Source of the DNA: a bacterium UBP6_UBA1177
GTDB lineage: Bacteria; UBP6; UBA1177
Reading direction: 5' to 3'
NCBI GenBank assembly: GCA_002310995.1
Contig: DBYV01000050.1
Span: 9,388-38,803, forward strand
DNA length: 29,416 bases
Position numbers and translations under genes: made by a program
Shown: positions 24,106-29,416 of the stretch, one piece after another
Layout of the letters: every line of letters begins with the position of its first letter
Numbering within the stretch: the first letter of the stretch is position 1
The notes under the pieces: model-generated
The model's database searches: none
Told to the model about the DNA's origin: nothing
What the model saw: the letters and a program-made list of their open reading frames with translations, nothing else

Positions 24106-24185
24106 AATGTTTTCTCCGCTCTCTCTGCAGCCTTGGCATCAGTACAAATCTTTTCCAATTTTCTTGTTTTGTACGTGATATCCAA
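24099..24185 (-). pseudogene. HigB/RelE-like toxin stump, 28 codons
   Basis: From TTG 24185, with GAGGGG seven bases upstream, the frame reads MDITYKTRKLEKICTDAKAA then ERAEKTLW and a stop. This start is characteristic of plasmid-maintenance killer (HigB-like) toxins, which are normally about 90-110 residues and lie directly upstream of higA. The frame ends by overlapping the HigA-ImmA start by seven bases. The central and C-terminal parts that form the RNase surface are missing, so it should have no toxin activity. It may survive because its translation couples ribosomes to the antitoxin start. Confidence 0.7.
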
Positions 24186-24206
24186 CTCCTCGCCCCTCAA
24201 TATAAA

Positions 24207-24223
24207 TTTACCTCAGAGGTAAA
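24207..24223. promoter_or_regulatory. Perfect palindromic operator at the higBA promoter
   Basis: TTTACCTC-A-GAGGTAAA is an exact inverted repeat of eight bases around a single central base. It sits just downstream of the -10 box at the expected transcription start and 22 bases before the toxin stump. This is the usual place for a HigA operator. Confidence 0.65.
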
Positions 24224-24226
24224 TCG

Positions 24227-24254
24227 ATTATAGCACATTCAAAGTTCACGTCAA
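24227..24254 (-). promoter_or_regulatory. Strong promoter of the higB stump - higA-immA operon
   Basis: On the minus strand TTGACG (24254-24249) and a perfect TATAAT (24232-24227) are separated by 16 bases. The -35 box lies within direct repeat copy C. The transcript would start near 24220, inside the palindromic operator. Confidence 0.65.
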
Positions 24255-24303
24255 GAGGCCGCTTAAAAAAATTTTGATTTATTTTTCAGAGGTTAAAGAG
24301 GCG
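24249..24303. repeat. Direct repeat copy C
   Basis: GTCAAGAG (24250-24257) and GAGGTTAAAGAG (24289-24300) start exactly 39 bases apart, as in copy B (25932 and 25971), with AT-rich sequence including TTTATTTT between. It lies between the divergent HigA-ImmA and AlbA/HATPase genes. Confidence 0.6.
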
Positions 24304-24339
24304 AATGGTTTTTTCTTTCCAAAAATGATCAGCACCGAA

Positions 24340-24372
24340 GTTTACTGAGGCAGTAATACTGCCTCAGTAAAC
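24340..24372. promoter_or_regulatory. 33-bp perfect inverted repeat upstream of the AlbA/HATPase gene
   Basis: GTTTACTGAGGCAGTA (24340-24355) is followed by one base and its exact reverse complement (24357-24372). A T-rich stretch (TATTATTTTTCTTT) follows. It could be an operator for the downstream regulator, or a bidirectional terminator insulating it from the divergent higBA region. In RNA it would form a 15-16 bp stem. Confidence 0.6.
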
Positions 24373-24390
24373 TATTATTTTTCTTTGCAT

Positions 24391-24442
24391 TGTGTCAGCA
24401 TTGTGTTAGAATGTGTCAGCATTGTGTTAGAATGTGTCTGAA
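24391..24442 (+). repeat. Helically phased TGTGTYAGMA repeats
   Basis: Five copies of TGTGT(C/T)(A/T)G(A/C)A start at 24391, 24402, 24412, 24423 and 24433, that is, every 10 or 11 bases in turn; copies 1-2 and 3-4 form an exact 21-base tandem repeat. The array ends at the ribosome site (GGGGGC) of the AlbA/HATPase gene. TAGAAT at 24407-24412 and 24428-24433 may serve as -10 boxes. Confidence 0.7.
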
Positions 24443-24453
24443 AGGGGGCGAAA

Positions 24454-25866
24454 ATGAACACAAACAATATTTTGACAGAAGAAAAATTGCAACGACTTCT
24501 TGAATACGGCGAAAATTTCACCGTGGAATATAAAACCTGTCGGAACGGCTTAAGCAGCTCCGTGTTTGAAACTGTCTGCTCGTTCTCGAACCGTTACAGC
24601 GGCTTTATTCTGCTTGGAGTTGAAGATAGCGGCAAAGTTGTCGGTGTTGAAAAAAATGCTGTAGAAAAAATAAAAAAAGATTTCATCAATACGCTGAATA
24701 ATCCCACCAAGATCCACCCTTCCCTCTTCCTTAATTTGGAGGAAGCGGAATGCAACGGCAAAACAATTTTATGGGTTTATGTTCCTGTCAATTCCGAAGT
24801 ACAGTATTGTGACGACAAAATTTTCGACCGTAACGGAGACGCCGACCAGAACATTACCAAATCAGTCGATCTTGTTGCCAATCTCTTTAACCGAAAATCA
24901 CATACATTTTACGAAAAACAGTTGTTTCCCTACGTGACAACCAAACATCTTCGCTTGGATCTTATTCCTGAGATAAAAAGGCTCGCTTTGCTCAAAAACG
25001 GGCAGCATCCGTGGAAAAACATGGAGCCTATGGAACTTTTTAAAAGCGCCGGACTGTATGAGGAGAATCTTTTGACAGGGCAAAAAGGCTTTAACCTCGC
25101 AGCAGTACTGCTTTTTGGAAAGGATACTACCATCCAATCATGTCTTCCGGCTTACAAAACCGACGCTATTTTCCGCGACACAAACCCTGACCGCTATGAT
25201 GACAGGCTTATTGTCGAAACAAACTTAATTGAAAGCTATGATCTGCTCATGCAGTTTGTTCAAAAACACACCGATGACCGTTTTTTTCTATTAGACAACA
25301 TTTCCACGAGCGTGCGGGACAAAATCGCACGTGAAGTAATTTCAAACATTCTTGTCCACCGTGAATATGCAAGTGCCTTTCCGGCAAAACTGATCATAAC
25401 CAAGGATGAACTTTATGCAGAAAACTGGAATCGGGCAACAACATTCGGCAGACTTACTCCGCAGAATTTCACCCCTTATCCGAAAAATCCGCTGATAGCT
25501 AAATTCTTTACGCAAATCGGCAGAGCCGATACTCTCGGTTCAGGAGTCCGCAATTTATACAAATTCACAAAAATCTATTCAAATTCCGAACCCGTTCTGG
25601 AAGAAGGTGATATATTCAAAACCACAATTTCACTAACTCAGAAAGAAGTGTCGAAGAATCCCATCTCGTTTATTACCGAAAGCACAAACGAATCAAAAAT
25701 ATTTGTTTTCATTAAAGAAAAAGGAGTAGCTTCCGCAGCAGAAATTCAAAACGCCTTAGGCTTTAAAAGCCGCACCTCAGTCCAGCGTATAATCACCAAA
25801 CTTTTATCCGAAGGTAAGATCATTAAATCCGGCACAGGTAAAAACACTGTTTATACCGCAGTATAA
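24454..25866 (+). CDS. AlbA-2 / HATPase-c-4 / winged-helix regulator
   Basis: The 470-residue protein matches the COG2865-type transcriptional regulators or RecG-like helicase-related proteins. It has an AlbA-2 (Schlafen-like divergent AAA) domain at about residues 12-140 (ENFTVEYKTCRNGLSSSVFE, GFILLGVEDSGKVVGV, KIFDRNGDADQNI). A HATPase-c-4 domain follows at about 285-385 (REVISNILVHREYA, then GRADTLGSGVRNLYKF). It ends with a winged-helix segment at about 415-470 (GVASAAEIQNALGFKSRTSV, QRIITKLLSEGKII). A purine-rich ribosome site precedes the ATG. It should bind DNA, possibly in response to a nucleotide. The phased repeats and the long palindrome directly upstream are candidate self-binding sites. 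It diverges from the higBA stump and is bounded by direct repeats C and B. Related genes are often found in mobile or defence regions. Confidence 0.8.
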   Translation: MNTNNILTEEKLQRLLEYGENFTVEYKTCRNGLSSSVFETVCSFSNRYSGFILLGVEDSGKVVGVEKNAVEKIKKDFINTLNNPTKIHPSLFLNLEEAECNGKTILWVYVPVNSEVQYCDDKIFDRNGDADQNITKSVDLVANLFNRKSHTFYEKQLFPYVTTKHLRLDLIPEIKRLALLKNGQHPWKNMEPMELFKSAGLYEENLLTGQKGFNLAAVLLFGKDTTIQSCLPAYKTDAIFRDTNPDRYDDRLIVETNLIESYDLLMQFVQKHTDDRFFLLDNISTSVRDKIAREVISNILVHREYASAFPAKLIITKDELYAENWNRATTFGRLTPQNFTPYPKNPLIAKFFTQIGRADTLGSGVRNLYKFTKIYSNSEPVLEEGDIFKTTISLTQKEVSKNPISFITESTNESKIFVFIKEKGVASAAEIQNALGFKSRTSVQRIITKLLSEGKIIKSGTGKNTVYTAV

Positions 25867-25910
25867 AACTCGACCATGCCCGACATCTCTGCGGTGGCGG
25901 TTCACAATTT

Positions 25911-25984
25911 CCCCCCGCACAAACCCCCAGAGTCAAGAGTCAATTTTGAAAAATTTTTCGTTTATTTTGGGAGGTTAAAGAGAC
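25911..25984. repeat. Direct repeat copy B, most complete
   Basis: This copy joins the left half shared with copy A (CCCCCGCACAA, AGTCAAG, TTGAAA, TTATTTT) to the right half shared with copy C (GTCAAGAG, 39-base spacing, GAGGTTAAAGAG). It lies between the stop of the AlbA/HATPase gene and the convergent rfbB gene, at the edge of the accessory block. Confidence 0.6.
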
Positions 25985-25999
25985 CGGAGAGGATCGCCG

Positions 26000-27019
26000 T
26001 TATCGCCCTTCATACATTTTCTTGTAATAGTTCTGATATTCGCCGCTTATTATTTCTTCCCACCATCCGCGGTTGTCGAGATACCATTTTATCGTTTTTT
26101 TGATCCCGTCCGCAAATTTGGTTTCAGGCAGCCAGCCGAGTTCATTGTGGATCTTCGTCGGGTCGATCGCGTAGCGCATATCGTGACCCAGCCTGTCTTT
26201 GACGTGTGTTATCAGGCTTTCGGGCTTGCCGAGTTCTTTGCAGATGAGTTTTACGATATCGATATTACGCATTTCGTTGTGGCCGCCGATGTTGTAGATC
26301 TCGCCGACTCTTCCTTTGTGGATAACGAGATCGATCGCTTTGCAGTGGTCTTCGACATAGAGCCAGTCGCGGACGTTGAGCCCTTCACCGTAAACCGGAA
26401 GCGGCTTGTCGTTCAGGCAGTTAGCGATCATCAGCGGGATAAGCTTTTCGGGGAAATGGTAAGGACCGTAGTTGTTCGAGCAGCGTGAGATCGTCGCCGG
26501 AAGCCCGAAAGTGCGGTGATACGCCATGACCAGAAGGTCTGCGCCAGCTTTTGAACTTGAATACGGGCTGCTCGTGTGGATCGGAGTTTTCTCGGTGAAG
26601 AAAAGGTCCGGCCTGTCAAGCGGAAGATCGCCGTAAACTTCATCTGTCGAAACCTGATGATATCTCGTTATTCCGTATTTCCGGCAGGCATCCATGAGAA
26701 CTGAAGTTCCGATGATGTTTGTCTGCAGAAATACTGAAGGATCCTCGATACTTCTGTCAACGTGGCTTTCCGCGGCGAAATTGACGATGATGTCAGGTTT
26801 TTCCTCTTCAAAAAGTTTGTAGACCCCAGATCTGTCGCAGATATCGAGCTTCACAAAGCGGAAATTCGGTTTATCCATTATACTTTTCAAAGTGCTGAGA
26901 TTTCCCGCGTAAGTCAGTTTGTCGAGGCAGATGATCCTGTAATCGGGATGCGCCTCAAGCATGTGGAAAATGAAGTTCGAGCCGATAAATCCCGCGCCGC
27001 CTGTAACTATGATATTCAT
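26000..27019 (-). CDS. rfbB: dTDP-glucose 4,6-dehydratase
   Basis: RfbB/RmlB converts dTDP-glucose to dTDP-4-keto-6-deoxyglucose with bound NAD+. The 339-residue product shows the Rossmann motif TGGAGFIG (6-13), STDEVYGDL (Ser124-Thr125-Asp126-Glu127, with catalytic Asp and Glu), YSSSK (Tyr153, Lys157) and SNNYGPYHFPEKLIPL, all characteristic of the family. Its start overlaps the rfbA stop by one base (TAATG). No rmlC or rmlD gene is present, so its product may feed the adjacent aminotransferase rather than rhamnose, although those genes could lie elsewhere. Confidence 0.95.
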   Translation of the reverse strand: MNIIVTGGAGFIGSNFIFHMLEAHPDYRIICLDKLTYAGNLSTLKSIMDKPNFRFVKLDICDRSGVYKLFEEEKPDIIVNFAAESHVDRSIEDPSVFLQTNIIGTSVLMDACRKYGITRYHQVSTDEVYGDLPLDRPDLFFTEKTPIHTSSPYSSSKAGADLLVMAYHRTFGLPATISRCSNNYGPYHFPEKLIPLMIANCLNDKPLPVYGEGLNVRDWLYVEDHCKAIDLVIHKGRVGEIYNIGGHNEMRNIDIVKLICKELGKPESLITHVKDRLGHDMRYAIDPTKIHNELGWLPETKFADGIKKTIKWYLDNRGWWEEIISGEYQNYYKKMYEGR

Positions 27020-27888
27020 TATTTTTCCCCCGCGATTGAAAGCAGATACTGGCCGTAGTCGGTCATTCTGAGTTCATAACCTATTTCTTTAAGCTGCTCG
27101 GTCGTTATGAATCCGCGCCTCCATGCGATCTCTTCGATGCAGGAAACGTAAAATCCCTGCCTGTCCTGCACCGCTTCAACAAATTCGGCCGCCTTCAGCA
27201 TGTTTGCGGGCGTTCCGGTGTCGAGCCACGCCATGCCGCGTCCGAGCAGGGTGACATTGAGTTCACCCATTTCAAGATATGCGTTGTTTACTGCGGTGAT
27301 TTCGATCTCTCCGCGTGCCGAAGGTTTAACGTTTTTCGCGATCTCCACTACGCGGTTGTCATAGAAATAAAGCCCCGGAACAGCGTAGTTGCTCTTCGGA
27401 TGCGCCGGTTTTTCCTCAATAGATACGACTTTGTGGTTTTTGTCGAATTCGACCACACCGAAAGAGCGCGCATCCTTCACCGGATAGCCGAAGATCGTCG
27501 CTCCTACCTTGTTTTCCATCGCTTTTCTGAGCATTCTTGTCATATCCTGGCCGTAAAAGACATTGTCGCCGAGGATAAGGCATACGCTGTCGTCCCCGAT
27601 GAAATCTTCGCCAAGAATAAAGGCATCGGCAAGTCCGCGCGGAGTATCCTGCACTTTGTACGCAAACTTCATTCCGAGTTTTTCGCCTGTTCCAAGCAGC
27701 CTTTCGTAAAGCGGTGTATCCTCAGGTGTCGAAATTATCAGCACTTCGCGGATCCCGGCAAGCATAAGGATCGAAAGAGGATAGTAGATCAGCGGCTTGT
27801 CGTAGATCGGCAGAAGCTGCTTCGAAACAGCCTTTGTCATCGGATAAAGCCTTGTTCCTTTGCCGCCGGCAAGAATGATTCCTTTCAT
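27019..27888 (-). CDS. rfbA: Glucose-1-phosphate thymidylyltransferase
   Basis: RfbA/RmlA makes dTDP-glucose from glucose-1-phosphate and dTTP. The 289-residue product begins MKGIILAGGKGTRLYPMTKA (nucleotide-binding GGxGTRL at 8-14), continues SKQLLPIYDKP and has LGDNVFYGQ and EEKPAHPKSNYAVPGLYFYD, all typical of the family. AAGGAG, formed by the last codons of the upstream aminotransferase gene, precedes the ATG, showing tight coupling. It is the middle gene of a three-gene operon. Confidence 0.95.
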   Translation of the reverse strand: MKGIILAGGKGTRLYPMTKAVSKQLLPIYDKPLIYYPLSILMLAGIREVLIISTPEDTPLYERLLGTGEKLGMKFAYKVQDTPRGLADAFILGEDFIGDDSVCLILGDNVFYGQDMTRMLRKAMENKVGATIFGYPVKDARSFGVVEFDKNHKVVSIEEKPAHPKSNYAVPGLYFYDNRVVEIAKNVKPSARGEIEITAVNNAYLEMGELNVTLLGRGMAWLDTGTPANMLKAAEFVEAVQDRQGFYVSCIEEIAWRRGFITTEQLKEIGYELRMTDYGQYLLSIAGEK

Positions 27889-27890
27889 TT

Positions 27891-28997
27891 TTATCTCCTT
27901 TCCAAAATTATTCCGCAGATCCTGTCAACATCTTCTTTAGTCAGGTCGGCGTAAAGCGGCAGAGTCAGCACTCTGTCGGCAAAGTATGCGGCGACCGGCG
28001 TTTTTTCCGCGCCTGAAGTCGGAAGATTTTTGTAGCAGTCGAATGTATTTGTGAGCGGATAGAAATATTTTCTCGCGATTATTCCGTTTCCGGCAAGTTT
28101 TGCGAAAACTTCGTCTCTTGAAGCGGCAAAACCGTCAAAAACAACAGGGAAATATGCGTAATTCGGAGTTACGTCACTATCAGGTTTGCAGAGTTTTATC
28201 CCTTTCACTCCGTCGAGGTGACTGAAATAACGTTCTACTACAGCTTTCCGTTTTGCGATTTCCCCTTCAAGATGACGCAGGTTGCAAATCCCCATCGCCG
28301 CCTGGAACTCGCTCATTTTCGCGTTTCCGCCGACAAATCCGACACTTTCAGGGCTCGTTATGCCGAAATTTTTCATGCTGTTGAGTTTGTCCACAAGCGG
28401 ATCGTCCGAAAAACAGACCGCGCCCCCTTCGATCGTGTTGAAAACTTTGGTAGCATGAAAGCTGAACATCGAAGCATCACCGAAACAAGCCGAACTAATG
28501 CCTTTGTATTTCACCGCAAAAGCGTGAGCCGCATCGTAAATCACCTTCAACTTGTGCTTTTTCGCGATACCGGCGATTTTTTCCACGTCGCACATATTCC
28601 CGTAAACGTGTACTGGCACTATCGCAACAGTTTTTTCGGTTATCAGAGCCTCGATTTTGCTTGCATCCATCGTGTAATTTTCAGGATTTACATCGCAGAA
28701 AACAGGATTCAGACCGTTCCGCACGATAGCATGAGTCGTCGAAGCGAAAGTGAAAGGAGTCGTAATGACTTCCGCCCCTCTCGGAAATCCGAACACCGCA
28801 ATTATGTTTTCAAGCGCCAGATGTCCGTTCGTAAAAAGCACAACATGCGGCACACCGAGCATCTTTTCAAGCTCCGCCTGGAATTTCTGGTGCTTTGCCC
28901 CCGAATTCGTTAGCCAGCGGCTCTCCCAAAGCTCTTTTATTTCGGCACAGTATTCCTCAAAATCGGGCATCGAGGAACGGGTAACGTTTATTGTCAT
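27891..28997 (-). CDS. DegT/DnrJ/EryC1/StrS sugar aminotransferase, probably VioA-like
   Basis: The 368-residue PLP enzyme has NGHLALE, PFTFASTTHA, DVNPENYTMD, IYDAAHAF (Asp155, cofactor nitrogen contact) and SFHATKVFNTIEGG (Lys184, Schiff-base lysine). The N-terminus VTRSSMPDFEEY with SRWLTNSG resembles enzymes that make dTDP-4-amino-4,6-dideoxyglucose from the RfbB product. ATG 28997 is chosen because AAGGAG lies six bases upstream; an in-frame TTG at 29012 is less likely. It is the first gene of the operon with rfbA and rfbB, which fits synthesis of a dTDP-amino-dideoxy sugar for surface polysaccharide. The C4 specificity (versus C3) is inferred from resemblance only. Confidence 0.85.
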   Translation of the reverse strand: MTINVTRSSMPDFEEYCAEIKELWESRWLTNSGAKHQKFQAELEKMLGVPHVVLFTNGHLALENIIAVFGFPRGAEVITTPFTFASTTHAIVRNGLNPVFCDVNPENYTMDASKIEALITEKTVAIVPVHVYGNMCDVEKIAGIAKKHKLKVIYDAAHAFAVKYKGISSACFGDASMFSFHATKVFNTIEGGAVCFSDDPLVDKLNSMKNFGITSPESVGFVGGNAKMSEFQAAMGICNLRHLEGEIAKRKAVVERYFSHLDGVKGIKLCKPDSDVTPNYAYFPVVFDGFAASRDEVFAKLAGNGIIARKYFYPLTNTFDCYKNLPTSGAEKTPVAAYFADRVLTLPLYADLTKEDVDRICGIILERR

Positions 28998-29023
28998 GGT
29001 GCTCTCCTTCAAAAAACCGCCGC

Positions 29024-29052
29024 ATTATACTGATTTTTTTAGGAAATGCGAA
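29024..29052 (-). promoter_or_regulatory. Promoter of the aminotransferase-rfbA-rfbB operon
   Basis: On the minus strand TTCGCA (29052-29047) and a perfect TATAAT (29029-29024) are 17 bases apart, 26 bases before the aminotransferase start. This is one of the clearest promoters in the window. Confidence 0.6.
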
Positions 29053-29070
29053 AAAGGTTAAAAACGTTAT

Positions 29071-29404
29071 TTATTGAATTGCTTTAATAATTGCCAATTT
29101 CAATTCTTCATCTGAATCATATGTTCCATCCATGACAGCGACCATAATCCGATGAAGCAATTCCTTATCAATTTTCCCTGCTGCAACATGATAGCTGATA
29201 TTTTCCATAACCTCGAAGAAATGCTTTGAAATCAAAAAGACCCAGCTGACTAATTTTGCTAGGGACATTAATGTCCTTAGCATAGTATTCTGAAGCTGTA
29301 GCAAGAAAACTCTTCAATTGCTTTCCTCGAAGAACAACGTATCCGTTTTCTGTCAACTCTATAGTGGTAAACAAAAACTGGACAGAGGTTGAAGTGTAAA
29401 TAGA
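29071..29404 (-). pseudogene. Small unknown gene with a one-base frameshift
   Basis: Two overlapping frames together give one coherent product. The first reads (from TTG 29374) FTTIELTENGYVVLRGKQLK, SFLATASEYYAKDINVPSKI and SQLGL. The second reads LISKHFFEVMENISYHVAAG, KIDKELLHRIMVAVMDGTYD and SDEELKLAIIKAIQ. They join if one base is removed from the run of five A (29234-29238, T on the coding strand). The joined product is about 100-110 residues, acidic and helical at its end. I do not recognise the family. The frame is open upstream to 29404, where an in-frame TAA lies at 29405-29407. The break could be real decay or a sequencing error in the homopolymer. Confidence 0.45.
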
Positions 29405-29416
29405 TTAACCTTTGTT

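Noticed and set aside
22901..25984. Integron cassette array with attC sites
   Set aside because: GCCTAAC near 23044 fits one half-site, but no paired GTTRRRY core sites occur at the cassette ends and no integrase is present. The repeats are reported simply as direct repeats.
28218..28913. 231-codon open frame on the plus strand
   Set aside because: It is antisense to the DegT aminotransferase, whose catalytic motifs are all intact; the plus frame has the arginine/serine-rich look of a shadow.

Overview
The window comes from a diderm (Gram-negative) bacterium of moderate G+C content. It encodes BamA, a LolC/E-type permease, LolD, the start of a LolA-like carrier, several predicted lipoproteins and the dTDP-sugar genes of a surface polysaccharide pathway. 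IspE shows isoprenoid synthesis by the MEP route. Acidic Asp/Glu-rich tracts in one lipoprotein and the lol-bam arrangement recall Deltaproteobacteria/Myxococcota-like anaerobes, but the taxon cannot be fixed from this sequence.

Layout. (1) Bases 1-4223, minus strand: a tight operon of a PlsC-like acyltransferase, two large predicted lipoproteins and a LolA-like carrier cut by the window edge. (2) 4423-8843, plus strand: pepD, an M3-family metallopeptidase made as a lipoprotein, and ispE. (3) 8876-11558, first accessory block: a small XRE regulator diverging from a 66-residue repeat protein and a 120-residue membrane protein, with two near-identical 15-bp sites between them, then an intact abiEi-abiEii (type IV toxin-antitoxin / abortive infection) pair. 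(4) 11825-21119, minus strand: a six-gene envelope operon, EF-hand-like lipoprotein - lolC/E - lolD - bamA - apbE - a 1034-residue zinc-ribbon/P-loop protein. (5) 21120-25999, second accessory block: a GC-rich folded element, an abiE locus whose toxin carries an internal deletion and frameshift, a HigA-ImmA/IrrE gene preceded by a 28-codon HigB toxin stump, and an AlbA-2/HATPase regulator. Three related direct repeats separate these cassettes. (6) 26000-28997, minus strand: DegT-family sugar aminotransferase - rfbA - rfbB, driven by a clear promoter. (7) 29071-29404: a small gene broken by a one-base homopolymer shift.

How the genes fit together. The housekeeping blocks serve envelope building: lipoprotein release and carriage (LolCD, LolA), outer-membrane protein assembly (BamA), periplasmic flavinylation (ApbE) and surface sugars (Rfb/DegT). 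The two accessory blocks sit between conserved operons and consist almost entirely of toxin-antitoxin or regulator-like genes. In two of the three recognisable toxin loci the toxin is destroyed while the antitoxin or regulator remains open. The least explained parts are the XRE / 66-aa / 120-aa membrane cassette with its twin operators, the direct-repeat-bounded cassettes at 22.9-26.0 kb, and the P-loop protein with a degenerate Walker B in the lol-bam operon.
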